NCBI GenBank assembly: GCA_021203515.1
Contig: JAJQAY010000051.1
Span: forward strand, 1 to 42,170
Source of the DNA: Bacteroides sp.
GTDB taxonomy: Bacteria; Bacteroidota; Bacteroidia; Bacteroidales; Bacteroidaceae
DNA: 42,170 bases
Direction of reading: 5' to 3'
Shown: positions 17,225-25,495 of the stretch, one piece after another
Layout: each line of letters opens with the position of its first letter
How positions within the stretch are numbered: the first letter of the stretch is position 1
Program-made: the position numbers and the translations under genes
Notes under the pieces: generated by a model
Database searches by the model: none
Seen by the model: only the letters and a program-made list of their open reading frames with translations
Told to the model about the DNA's origin: nothing

Positions 17225-17454
17225 ATACAACAATTCCCCCTTCCGCAATCTCCACCCCAATGAAGTTGTGTAAAAAGTGCTTGAGTGCTTACATAATGAT
17301 AAAATTTTAGGCACGGATTATACGGAATAACACGGATTAAATAAACTAAATCCGTGAAATCCGTGTAATCCGTGCCTAAAAGAAAGCATCAAGAGGGCTT
17401 TTATACATCCTCCAATGAATAGGGCACAGATTGCGGAAGAGGGAATTGCCGTAT
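17225..17454. repeat. 230-bp long inverted repeat (MITE-like) between HU-like gene and lemA
   Basis: CAATTCCCCCTTCCGCAATC (17231-17250) is repeated in inverse as GATTGCGGAAGAGGGAATTG (17429-17448) with one mismatch, and the pairing continues weakly outward to ATAC (17225) / GTAT (17454). Inside lie further imperfect inverse segments and the palindrome at 17305-17381. The right end stops three bases before the lemA stop codon. No clear target duplication is seen. The rest of the gap 17023-17456 holds the iteron array and about 80 bases (17141-17224) in which I see nothing. Confidence 0.55.
17305..17381. repeat. CACGGATT palindrome
   Basis: The left arm (17305-17338) runs TTTTAGGCACGGATTATACG, GAATAACACGGATT. 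The right arm (17348-17381) runs AAATCCGTGAAATCCGTG, TAATCCGTGCCTAAAA. Each arm is 34 bases made of three 9-10-bp CACGGATTA-like units, with a 9-base loop. It could act as a terminator hairpin on either strand. A single-arm fragment occurs at 6219-6234. Confidence 0.8.
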
Positions 17455-17456
17455 GA

Positions 17457-18038
17457 TTAGAATTGCACCTGTGGTGCCTGCTCACTGCCTTCGGCAGCTT
17501 CGAAGTACGGGCGCTTCTCAAATCCGAACATTCCGGCAAGGATGTTCTTCGGGAAGCGGCGGATGGCGGCATTAAACTTCTGCGCTGAGTTGTTGAAGTT
17601 GGTGCGGGCCACGTTGATGCGGTTTTCCGTACCCTCCAACTGGGCTTGCAGTTCGAGGAAATTCTGGTTGGCCTTCAGGTCGGGATAGTTCTCCGTGATG
17701 GCGAGCAGCTTGCCGAGGGCGGAAGTCACCGCACCTTGTGCTTTCTGATATTCGGCCAGCTTTTCGGGCGTCAGGTCCTGGGCGTCCACTTTGATTTGGG
17801 TGGCCTGGCTGCGTGCCTCCACTACTCCCTCAAGGGTTTCCTGCTCGTGCGTGGCATATCCCTTCACTGTGTTTACGAGGTTGGGGATGAGGTCGGCACG
17901 ACGTTGGTACTGCGTTTCCACGTTCGACCATTGTCCGCTTACGTTTTCGTCCATTGTTACCAGTCCGTTGTACCCCGTGACGCCCCAAATGGCGAGGAGG
18001 GCTACTATGACGAGGATGATAATCGTTGATTTTTTCAT
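17457..18038 (-). CDS. LemA family protein
   Basis: The 193-residue protein starts with a membrane anchor (MKKSTIIILVIVALLAIWGV) and continues with GYNGLVTMDENVSGQWSNVETQYQRRADLIPNLVNTVKGYATHE, the signature of LemA. The rest is helical (QATQIKVDAQ, LLAITENYPDLKANQNFLELQAQLEGTENRI). The family is widespread and of uncertain function; it is often next to TPM-domain genes, as here (TPM gene upstream). The protein is probably anchored facing the periplasm. Confidence 0.93.
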   Translation of the reverse strand: MKKSTIIILVIVALLAIWGVTGYNGLVTMDENVSGQWSNVETQYQRRADLIPNLVNTVKGYATHEQETLEGVVEARSQATQIKVDAQDLTPEKLAEYQKAQGAVTSALGKLLAITENYPDLKANQNFLELQAQLEGTENRINVARTNFNNSAQKFNAAIRRFPKNILAGMFGFEKRPYFEAAEGSEQAPQVQF

Positions 18039-18098
18039 ACTTCTTTCTCTTTATTAATAGTGATACAATATATTAAGTTTTAGTAAATGTGAATTTAG

Positions 18099-18271
18099 TT
18101 TTCACCACAGATTACACAGATTAATACAGATTAAAGAGAAAAATTAAAGAAACGCAGATTAACGCAAATTCACGCAGATTACTTATATGATAGAGTTCCT
18201 TTGCGAAAATCTGTGTTAATCTGCGTTTCAATAAAAACAATCTGTGTTAATCTGTGTAATCTGTGGTGAAA
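18099..18271. repeat. Nested CAGATTAA palindromes between lemA and the TPM gene
   Basis: The outer pair is TTTTCACCACAGATTACACA plus GATTAATACAGATT (from 18099) against AATCTGTGTTAATCTGTGTA and ATCTGTGGTGAAA (18239-18271). The inner pair is GAAACGCAGATT, AACGCAAATT, CACGCAGATT (18149-18180) against AAATCTGTGTTAATCTGCGT and TTC (18207-18229). Units are about 10 bp. It fills most of the 246-base gap 18039-18284; the remaining lemA-proximal part is AT-rich with no clear promoter. Confidence 0.8.
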
Positions 18272-18284
18272 GCTAAATTATCGT

Positions 18285-19189
18285 TTAGAAGCGCGACCCT
18301 GCACCGCCTCCGCCGCCCATGCCTCCACCGAAGCTGCCGCCGCTAAATCCGCCTCCGCTGCCGCCAAAGCCTCCTCCGCCTCCGAAGATGATGGGCCCGC
18401 CGCCTCTGCCGCCCCGATAATTCTCATCGTAGGACTGCTGGCGGCGCACTACCTTGTGTCCGCAGTTGCGGCAGGTGTAAGTCACGTCCTCCGTCTTCAC
18501 CCCTCTGTGGTTTGAAATGAGTGTACTGCTGCTGCGCTGCAATTTGTGTTGCCCGCATTTGGGGCACTTGGTGGTGGCTCGCTGTGCCATGAGTCCTACA
18601 ATGAACGCAATGAGGAAGATGCCGACAAATATCGCAATGACAACTCCTACCGAGCCGCTTCCTTCATCTTCGTCATCATTAGCAACGTCTCCGTCCAGCC
18701 TGTCGCAAACGGCCTTCACGCCGGCCATGATGCCGGCATCCCAATTCCCGTCCTGCAGATAGGGTATCATCTCCTTCATCTGGATGCGCTTGCAGATGGC
18801 ATCGGGCAGGTCGCCCTCTAGCCCGTATCCGGTGTAGAACTGGACGCAGCGTTGGTCGGTCACCAGCAAGATGACCAGTCCGTTGTTCTTGCCTTGCTTT
18901 CCCACGCCCCACTCGTTGAGCAACTGGTGGGAGAAGTCGAAGCAATCTTCGTTGCCGATGGACGGCAACACGGCTACCACGGTTTCAATGCCCGTCTGCT
19001 GTTCCAGTGCGTAAAGCATGCGGTCGACGTCGTTGCAGGTGGATGTAGAGAGGATGCCGGCAGGATTGCAGACGTAGCGCGTCTTGTCCTGGAGGTGTAC
19101 TTTGGGGATGTTCTGGGGGTGTAGATTGTCTGCGCCTGCAAGGATGCAAGCAGGCATAAGAGGAATGCTATAGATATAAATCGTTTCAT
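18285..19189 (-). pseudogene. TPM-domain (YgcG-type) protein with Gly-rich tail, frameshifted after the signal peptide
   Basis: The N-terminus (MKRFISIAFLLCLLASLQAQTIYTP, 19189 to about 19120) is a good signal peptide in one frame. The rest, starting QNIPKVHLQDKTRYVCNPAGIL, is in another. The change lies in a G5 run (19115-19119); one more G would give a single 301-residue protein. The TPM domain covers about residues 35-165 (QQTGIETVVAVLPSI, GKNNGLVILLVTDQRCVQFY). It is followed by a membrane segment (SVGVVIAIFVGIFLIAFIVG), two CxxC pairs like a zinc ribbon (CPKCGQHK, CRNCGHK) and a glycine-rich tail ending GAGSRF. The pair with LemA is a known neighbourhood. Function is uncertain. The indel may be a sequence error. 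Confidence 0.82.
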
Positions 19190-19228
19190 ATCATTATTTT
19201 AGTTGTGGCGAAGATAGGGAAAATCGTA

Positions 19229-20254
19229 TTAATGAATGTACTTTCCTACGAATTTCTTCACACGCTTCGTGTATTCTTGCGGGTAATCTTTGTAAGACAT
19301 TGCGTGGGTTGCTCCGGGAACAAGCCACAACTCTTTGGGCTCCGGTTTGGCTTCATATAGAGGGTGGACCATCCACGTGGGCACGTAGGTATCTGCATCG
19401 CCATGAATGAAGAACATGGGTAGCCGGCACTTCCTGACTTGCTTCAGCGAGGAGGCTTCCCAGAAGTTCCAACCATATTTTGCATTGCACAACAGGCTGG
19501 TGGTGTACATCAGCGGGAAGGCGGGCAGCCCGAACTGGCCTTTCAGTTCATACGCGAACTCATCCCATACGCTGGTGTAGCCGCAATCTTCTACAAGGCA
19601 CTTCACCATACACGGCAGGTCTTCATCGCCGGACAGCATCATGGTGGTGGCTGCGCCCATCGAAATGCCGTGCACCACGATTTGCGAAGTATGGCCCGAC
19701 TCATAGTAAGCCGTCCATTTCCCATCGCTGTCGTATATGGTATCGGGCTCAGTTTGGTAGGGCTGCTCAAAGATGTCGGAAGCTACACGTATCCATTGCA
19801 GCACGTCCAGGTGGTCTTTCCATTCCATCTGGATGGCCGGGCCGTCACTCAGTCCCTGGTCTTGAAGGTCGGGCAGGAGGATATTGTATTTCAGGCCTTT
19901 GTTGTATAGATAACCTATCATCAGCATGCGGATGGCATTGTCCGTATAGCCATGCACGATGACGGTGGTTCGGTCGGTAGGTTCGGGCGCGGCGGCAAAG
20001 ATGGCGTGCAGTTGCCGTCCCTCCGGGTTGATGATAAAGGTATCACGCAGGGCGCCCACGGTCTGCAGGCTGTCCACCCACGGCCGGATGAACGGATATT
20101 CGCTATACATATACTCGTAGGAACCGGGGATGTCTTTTCCTTTATTATCTTTCGGCGTCAATGAATAACTGAGCATATAGAAGCTACCGCCGGCGATGAC
20201 GGCGATAACTACTATTGCTAACAAGATTAAGCCATATTTAACGCTCTTCTTCAT
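19229..20254 (-). CDS. Alpha/beta hydrolase, membrane-anchored
   Basis: The 341-residue protein has an N-terminal anchor (residues 8-28, GLILLAIVVIAVIAGGSFYML) followed by an alpha/beta hydrolase fold. The predicted nucleophile is S198 in VVHGISMGAAT, the acid is D286 (FFIHGDADTYVP) and the His is H317 (PGATHAMSYKDYP). TVIVHGYTDNA near residue 100 forms the oxyanion-side strand. The family includes periplasmic esterases and peptidases; substrate unknown. aroE lies 21 bases upstream in the same direction. Confidence 0.9.
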   Translation of the reverse strand: MKKSVKYGLILLAIVVIAVIAGGSFYMLSYSLTPKDNKGKDIPGSYEYMYSEYPFIRPWVDSLQTVGALRDTFIINPEGRQLHAIFAAAPEPTDRTTVIVHGYTDNAIRMLMIGYLYNKGLKYNILLPDLQDQGLSDGPAIQMEWKDHLDVLQWIRVASDIFEQPYQTEPDTIYDSDGKWTAYYESGHTSQIVVHGISMGAATTMMLSGDEDLPCMVKCLVEDCGYTSVWDEFAYELKGQFGLPAFPLMYTTSLLCNAKYGWNFWEASSLKQVRKCRLPMFFIHGDADTYVPTWMVHPLYEAKPEPKELWLVPGATHAMSYKDYPQEYTKRVKKFVGKYIH

Positions 20255-20275
20255 TTTGCTATTGACCGGTTCTAG

Positions 20276-21022
20276 TTATTTATTCCAAATCTCCCATGCG
20301 GCAAAGGCTTGCAACAGCAGCATCTCCATCCCGTTCTTAGTGACGGCGCCTTGTGCCTGCCCTTTCTTCATGAAGAGGGTTTCGTTGGGATTATATAACA
20401 AATCGTAGAGCAAATGGTTGGGTGTGAGTAGCTCATAAGGGATGTTGGGGCAGAAATCCACTTTGGGATACATGCCGACGGGGGTACAGTTGACAATCAC
20501 CGTATATTCCTGCATGATGTCGGGCGTAAGCTCTTCGTAAGTGAGGATGTTGTTGTCTTTCTTGGTACGCGATACGAAGGTGCTTTCAATGTCCAGGTTC
20601 TCCAATCCGCGATACACGGCTTTGGATGCACCTCCCGTGCCCAGAAGCAATGCTTTCTTGTGATGCGGTTGCAGTAGCGGCTCGATGGATTGGGTAAATC
20701 CGATGATGTCCGAGTTGTATCCGACAAGTTTGACTTTACCTTTCGGCAGGCGGATAATCTTGATAACGTTGACAGCACCTATCTTGGCGGTGTCTTTGTC
20801 CAGTTCGTCAAGGTAGGGAATGACTTGCTCCTTGTAGGGGATGGTTACGTTGAGTCCACACAGGTTGGGGTTCTCTTCTATTACTTCCATAAAGTCTTCG
20901 ATGCGGGGTATTTCGAAATTGACATATTCCGCATCGATGTTCTCTCCGGTGAACTTCTCATTGAAGAACCCGATGGAGAACGAATGTTTCAGCGGGTAAC
21001 CGATTAAACCGTATTTCTGCAT
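20276..21022 (-). CDS. aroE: Shikimate dehydrogenase
   Basis: AroE reduces 3-dehydroshikimate with NADPH in the chorismate pathway. The 248-residue protein starts KYGLIGYPLKHSFSIGFFNEKF with the shikimate-binding Ser pair. The catalytic K64 is in GLNVTIPYKEQV and D105 in GYNSDIIGF; the nucleotide loop is GTGGASKAV (128-136). NCTPVGMYP is a further family motif. It lies 30 bases after ubiE and is probably in the same unit. Confidence 0.94.
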   Translation of the reverse strand: MQKYGLIGYPLKHSFSIGFFNEKFTGENIDAEYVNFEIPRIEDFMEVIEENPNLCGLNVTIPYKEQVIPYLDELDKDTAKIGAVNVIKIIRLPKGKVKLVGYNSDIIGFTQSIEPLLQPHHKKALLLGTGGASKAVYRGLENLDIESTFVSRTKKDNNILTYEELTPDIMQEYTVIVNCTPVGMYPKVDFCPNIPYELLTPNHLLYDLLYNPNETLFMKKGQAQGAVTKNGMEMLLLQAFAAWEIWNK

Positions 21023-21052
21023 ATTCTCAGTGTGTTAATAATAGATTAGTGG

Positions 21053-21790
21053 CTATTTCTTAGCAATATATAAGGTACATATTCCGAAAGTCAGCCGCTT
21101 GAAGCGCACTTCACTGAAACCTGCCCGCCGGATGACTTCCTGCATCACCTCGCCTTGTGGAAAGGCACGGATGCTCTGGGGTAGGTAGGTGTAGGCGCTG
21201 TTGTCTTTCGAGATGCATTTGCCGAGTAGGGGGATGATGAGTTTGGAGTAAAGGGTGAAGAGCTGCTTCATCGGGAAGCGGTCCGGAGTGGAGAGTTCCA
21301 GTATGACGAGATGTCCGCCGGACACCAGTACGCGGCACATCTCGGAGAGTCCTTTATCCAGTCCTTCGAAGTTGCGGATGCCGAACGCTACGGTTATGGC
21401 ATCGAAACTGTCATCGGCAAACGAGAGGGAGGTGCAGTCCTCCCGGGCAAAGGATATTTTGTCCGAGAGGTGCGCCTGTTTTACTTTCTCACGACCCACG
21501 CTCATCATGCCTTCCGATATATCGGTGCCTATCAGCGTATCCGGTTGGAGCATGCGGCACGCAAGAATGGCGAAGTCGCCGGTGCCGGTAGCCACATCCA
21601 TCATACGGCGGGGGCGGAAGGGACGGAGAGCGTTGATTGCTTTCCTGCGCCAGCATCGGTCGATACCCATAGAGAGGGTATGGTTCAGCTTGTCGTAGGC
21701 GGGAGCAATGTTGTCGAACATTTCTTCTACTTGTTCGCTCTTCTTGCCGCCTTTGCCGTAAGGCTTGATATGTTCTTGTGGGTAGTCCAT
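21053..21790 (-). CDS. ubiE: Demethylmenaquinone methyltransferase
   Basis: The 245-residue SAM-dependent methyltransferase carries [20 protein letters not shown] and the SAM motif [12 protein letters not shown] (residues 63-74), then [28 protein letters not shown], all UbiE/MenG signatures. In Bacteroides, which uses menaquinone, it is expected to make menaquinone from demethylmenaquinone (often called MenG). The leader is occupied by palindromic element E. Confidence 0.95.
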   Translation of the reverse strand: MDYPQEHIKPYGKGGKKSEQVEEMFDNIAPAYDKLNHTLSMGIDRCWRRKAINALRPFRPRRMMDVATGTGDFAILACRMLQPDTLIGTDISEGMMSVGREKVKQAHLSDKISFAREDCTSLSFADDSFDAITVAFGIRNFEGLDKGLSEMCRVLVSGGHLVILELSTPDRFPMKQLFTLYSKLIIPLLGKCISKDNSAYTYLPQSIRAFPQGEVMQEVIRRAGFSEVRFKRLTFGICTLYIAKK

Positions 21791-21799
21791 GATGATAGC

Positions 21800-21904
21800 G
21801 GTTAGTGTTTAGTGATTAGTGATTAGTGATTGTCATGCGGCATAATCGCGCAGCCAATTAATTGCGCAGCCAACTAATCACCAATCACTAACCGTTAATC
21901 ACTA
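21800..21904. repeat. Palindromic element E: TTAGTGA-repeat arms around a conserved core
   Basis: The left arm (21800-21832) is GGTTAGTG then TTTAGTGATTAGTGATTAG, TGATTG. The right arm (21871-21904) is CAACTAATCACCAATCACTA, ACCGTTAATCACTA. On the minus strand the core contains GCTGCGCGATTATGCCGCAT, and the GCGCAGCCAA word is present twice (near 21848 and 21865). The TAG stop of purC is the outer edge of the right arm. It is clearly related to element B. Confidence 0.8.
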
Positions 21905-22843
21905 TTTTAAGAATTTCATTACGTTCTTCTCAATTCTTTCGGCGATGTTGCTGGTATCTTCTTTTACGAACTTCTCACCGGTGATGTGCTCGTACAGTTC
22001 GATATAGCGTTCGCTGATGGAGGTAACGATTTCGTCGGTCATTTCCGGTACTTGTTGTTCCTCTTTGCCCTGGAAACCGTTGTCCATCAACCATTCGCGT
22101 ACAAACTCTTTGGAGAGCTGCTTCTGCGGTTCGCCTTTAGCAAAACGTTCTTCGTAGCCTTCGGAGTAGAAGTAACGGCTAGAGTCCGGAGTGTGGATTT
22201 CGTCCATCAGGTAGATGGTGCCGTTGTGCTTGCCGAATTCATACTTGGTGTCTACCAGGATTAGTCCGCGCTCTGCTGCGATTTCTGTACCGCGCAGGAA
22301 GAGGGCCATTGTGTATTTCTCCAATACGGCATATTCTTCGGGAGTAGCCAGACCTTTGGCAAGGATTTCTTCTTTAGAAATATCTGCATCGTGTTCGCCG
22401 ATTTCGGCTTTGGTAGTCGGGGTGATAATCGGTTGGGGGAACTTCTGGTTCTCCTTCATGCCTTCGGGCAACTTGATGCCGCAGATTTCACGGACCCCGC
22501 TCTTGTAGGCACGCCATGCGCTGCCGCAGAGGTAGCCGCGTACAATCATTTCGATGGGGAACCCTTCGCACATCACGCCTACGGTGACCATCGGGTCGGG
22601 CGTAGCCTGCTTCCAGTTGGGGCAAATGTCAGTAGTAGCATCGAGGAACTTGGCTGCAATCTGGTTCAGCATCTGTCCCTTGAAGGGGATGCCTTTCGGC
22701 AATACTACATCGAAGGCTGAGATGCGGTCGGTGGCGACCATGACTAACTTTTCACCATTGATGTTGTACACATCACGTACTTTTCCGTGGTACACGCTCT
22801 TCTGTCCCGGGAAATTGAAATCTGTCTTTGTTAATGCTTTCAT
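21902..22843 (-). CDS. purC: Phosphoribosylaminoimidazolesuccinocarboxamide synthase
   Basis: PurC joins CAIR and aspartate in purine synthesis. The 313-residue protein carries [47 protein letters not shown], and [30 protein letters not shown], the standard PurC blocks. It resembles the longer form common in Bacteroidota and yeast rather than the E. coli type. It lies 47 bases after the PhoH-like gene and ends in palindrome E. Confidence 0.95.
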   Translation of the reverse strand: MKALTKTDFNFPGQKSVYHGKVRDVYNINGEKLVMVATDRISAFDVVLPKGIPFKGQMLNQIAAKFLDATTDICPNWKQATPDPMVTVGVMCEGFPIEMIVRGYLCGSAWRAYKSGVREICGIKLPEGMKENQKFPQPIITPTTKAEIGEHDADISKEEILAKGLATPEEYAVLEKYTMALFLRGTEIAAERGLILVDTKYEFGKHNGTIYLMDEIHTPDSSRYFYSEGYEERFAKGEPQKQLSKEFVREWLMDNGFQGKEEQQVPEMTDEIVTSISERYIELYEHITGEKFVKEDTSNIAERIEKNVMKFLK

Positions 22844-22890
22844 CTTTGTAATATTTATGATTTAGAATTTACTATTTATGCTGGCGGATG

Positions 22891-23874
22891 TCACTTCTCC
22901 TCTTTTTCCGCTTTCCGTTTCTCCCGTTCAGCCTTCTGCTCCTTGTCGAACTTCTCGTAGGCCTCTACAATCTGTGTCACAAGTTTATGGCGAACGATAT
23001 CTTTCTTATTCAACTCAATAAAACTAATACCTTTCACACCTTTCAGTATCCTTAACGCCTGTATCAAGCCGGAAGTCTGCGATTGTGGCAAGTCTATCTG
23101 CGTCATGTCACCCGTAACAATCATCTTAGTATTCATACCCATACGGGTGAGGAACATCTTGATTTGCTGCGTGGTGGTATTCTGCGCTTCGTCCAGAATG
23201 ACAACGGCATCGTTCAGCGTATGTCCGCGCATGAAGGCGAGAGGGGCAATCTGTATGACGTTCAGTTCCATATACTCTTTCAGCTTGGCAGCGGGTATCA
23301 TATCCTGCAAGGCATCGTAAAGCGGTTGCAGATACGGGTCTATCTTGTCCTTCATGTCGCCGGGCAGGAAGCCGAGCTTCTCTCCGGCCTCTACGGCAGG
23401 GCGGCTAAGAATGATTTTCTTGATTTCCTTGTTCTTCAACGCACGCACCGCCAGGGCGATGGCGGTATAAGTCTTACCGGAACCGGCGGGGCCGATGGCA
23501 AACACCATATCGTTCTTGCCGAATGCCTCTACCAACTTCAACTGGTTCTCGCTGCGTGGGATAATCGGCTTTCCGGTGACGCTGAACACGATGACGTTAC
23601 CCGACTTTTCGGCTTGCGGGGCGTTGCCTTTGATAATGTCTATGATAACTTCCTCTTTCAGGGAGTTGTATTCGGCACAATACTTTTCCAGTTTGATGAT
23701 GTTTTCTTCGAATTCACACATCTCCTCTTCATCTCCCAATACCTTGATTACGTTGCCACGGGCAACGACGCGGAGTTTGGGATACAAGGCTTTTATCAGT
23801 TGCATGTTGGCATTGTTGACGCCATAAAAGATAACCGGGTCGATATCCTCAAGAACAATCAGTTTTTCTATCAT
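22891..23874 (-). CDS. PhoH family ATPase
   Basis: The 327-residue protein has a Walker A motif GPAGSGKT at 128-135 and a Walker B motif ILDEAQN at 226-232, with GHTLNDAVV before it and VTGDMTQIDLPQ after it, all PhoH signatures. Residues 30-90 resemble the KH-like N-terminal part of PhoH/YbeZ. The C-terminus is a charged tail (KFDKEQKAEREKRKAEKEEK). The YbeZ-like members bind RNA and act with YbeY in ribosome maturation; here that is inferred. It starts the phoH-purC-ubiE-aroE run and has a good candidate promoter. Confidence 0.92.
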   Translation of the reverse strand: MIEKLIVLEDIDPVIFYGVNNANMQLIKALYPKLRVVARGNVIKVLGDEEEMCEFEENIIKLEKYCAEYNSLKEEVIIDIIKGNAPQAEKSGNVIVFSVTGKPIIPRSENQLKLVEAFGKNDMVFAIGPAGSGKTYTAIALAVRALKNKEIKKIILSRPAVEAGEKLGFLPGDMKDKIDPYLQPLYDALQDMIPAAKLKEYMELNVIQIAPLAFMRGHTLNDAVVILDEAQNTTTQQIKMFLTRMGMNTKMIVTGDMTQIDLPQSQTSGLIQALRILKGVKGISFIELNKKDIVRHKLVTQIVEAYEKFDKEQKAEREKRKAEKEEK

Positions 23875-23919
23875 CGATATGTTTTAAAGTTCAATTCGTT
23901 TTGTAGGTGAAACGTTCTG

Positions 23920-23949
23920 CAAATGTAGTGAAACGTTTGCATACTTAAA
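23920..23949 (-). promoter_or_regulatory. Promoter of the phoH-purC unit
   Basis: On the minus strand TACATTTG (23920-23927) matches the -7 consensus TAnnTTTG. TTTA (23946-23949) lies 18 bases upstream as a near -33 box. The -7 box is 46 bases before the start codon. The remainder of the gap to 24009 holds a T8 run and GTTCGG/CCGAAC inverse words with no clear role. Confidence 0.55.
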
Positions 23950-24009
23950 TTGTTCGGTATGTTATTTTTTTTGCCGAACGGCACTGTTTGCGGACGATGC
24001 CTTGCCGGG

Positions 24010-24675
24010 CTATCCGAAGTATTGTATCGTTCCACCGTCGGAGAAAGCATATTTCCTTAAAAGTTCTTGTGTCATTTCGGCGGCTTCCCGCAGTCCTTCT
24101 TGTCCGCTATAGCCGTTGATGATGGCGAGGATGTGGCGGGTCTCAAGTCCCATTTTAGTACGCTCGTTGTCGCTGGTGGGGGTGCCGATACCTCCTTCCC
24201 GGTCGCGATAGACAGGCAGTCCTTCGATATTCAATATTCCCCGTCCGATGCCTTCGAACGGCTCTCCGGAGCGTCCGATGCCGAGTTCGAGGTCTGTTCC
24301 TTGTATCTTGTCCGCATCGAAGCCGCCGATGGAGTAACCGGTGCGCAGGGAGACGAGGTTGATAAGGTCTACCAGCGTGTCAATCTGGTAGAGCGCCAGC
24401 CCCCGCATGAGGCGGCGGCGCAGGGCCTCTGCCGAAGGACGGTAACGACTGGGGTCTTTGCCGCAACGCTTGTACACTTCGCGGGTGGCGGCAATGGCGG
24501 GTTGGAGCTTGATGTCGTCCGGGTCGGTGGTAGTTGTTAGCTCTAGGGTGAAGGCCTTGATTTCTTCCCAAAGTCCTTCGTTGAAGAGGGTGTTGGTGAC
24601 TTCTGCATAAACGGCCGCCCCTTTGAATATGGGGCATGCCTTCTTTATTTCTTCCGATACAGTGATGTTATACAT
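24010..24675 (-). CDS. B3/B4 domain-containing protein
   Basis: The 221-residue protein matches the B3/B4 domain found in the beta subunit of phenylalanyl-tRNA synthetase and in stand-alone proteins: ATREVYKRCGKDPSRYRPSAEALRRRL, DLINLVSLRTGYSIGGFDADKI, and GTPTSDNERTKMGLETRHIL. Stand-alone members are thought to act in tRNA or amino acid quality control, which is not shown here. It starts 4 bases after the pgeF stop and is the last gene of the obgE unit. Confidence 0.88.
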   Translation of the reverse strand: MYNITVSEEIKKACPIFKGAAVYAEVTNTLFNEGLWEEIKAFTLELTTTTDPDDIKLQPAIAATREVYKRCGKDPSRYRPSAEALRRRLMRGLALYQIDTLVDLINLVSLRTGYSIGGFDADKIQGTDLELGIGRSGEPFEGIGRGILNIEGLPVYRDREGGIGTPTSDNERTKMGLETRHILAIINGYSGQEGLREAAEMTQELLRKYAFSDGGTIQYFG

Positions 24676-24679
24676 GTTT

Positions 24680-25495
24680 TTAGTTATGAGTTATCATAAT
24701 TCCCGACAAGATGCGTCCGGACTTGATACCCAGCCGCCGTGCCGAGAAGAAATCTTCGTGTTGCCGGTAGGTGCAGATACCTGCACTTTCTATTTGCTTG
24801 CCGGGTACGCCGAAGTCCAGCAGTTGCAGCCGGTTGGCTGCCCACAGGTCGATGTGGTGCTTGTGTGTCTGGGGCTTCCACTCCGAGATATACTCCATCG
24901 GGAAGCCTTGCTCGCGAAAAGTGTCATATACTTCGTCGCCCACCTCGAAAGAGGGGAGGGAGATGCCGGGGCCGATGCAGGCTATGATGTCTTTGCCCTC
25001 CGTGGCGTAGAGCGTCCGCATCCGTTCGAGCGTGTGCCCGAGGATGTAGTTCACCGTTCCCCGCCAGCCGGCATGGACGGCGGCTATGGCTTGATGCTCC
25101 TTATCATATAATAGTATAGGGATGCAGTCGGCCGTAGAGATGCAGATGCAGCAGCCCGGTTCGCGGGTCATCAGTGCGTCGATGCCTTGAAGCAGGGCGT
25201 GGCGCTCGGCATCGGTAGCTTGCAGATAGGTGTCGTCGATGGCAAGGGCCTCCGTGCCATGTGTCTGAAAGGGGATAATTAACTCCTTCGGACGTTGCAG
25301 CAGCGAAGCGCACAGCAGTTCCTGATTGCGCCGCACGCATTCGGCATCATCGCCCGTATAAGGCGTGCAGTTGAAAGAGGCGTAATCGCCCCGGCTGCAT
25401 CCTCCGTGGCGGGTGGTTACAAAACAGGAAATGTTGGAATACGGGGCAAGCGCCTCGTATCCCAACATTCGCTTATCTTCGGTGAGGGAAATCAT
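24680..25495 (-). CDS. pgeF: Peptidoglycan editing factor PgeF (YfiH/laccase-domain)
   Basis: The 271-residue protein shows the zinc ligands expected of the family: H79 (FQTHGTE), C124 ([10 protein letters not shown]) and H141 ([13 protein letters not shown]), with [16 protein letters not shown] at the N-terminus. Members were called polyphenol oxidases, but E. coli YfiH acts in peptidoglycan precursor editing; the role here is taken from that work. Its ATG overlaps the obgE stop by 4 bases, so translation is probably coupled. Confidence 0.92.
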   Translation of the reverse strand: MISLTEDKRMLGYEALAPYSNISCFVTTRHGGCSRGDYASFNCTPYTGDDAECVRRNQELLCASLLQRPKELIIPFQTHGTEALAIDDTYLQATDAERHALLQGIDALMTREPGCCICISTADCIPILLYDKEHQAIAAVHAGWRGTVNYILGHTLERMRTLYATEGKDIIACIGPGISLPSFEVGDEVYDTFREQGFPMEYISEWKPQTHKHHIDLWAANRLQLLDFGVPGKQIESAGICTYRQHEDFFSARRLGIKSGRILSGIMITHN

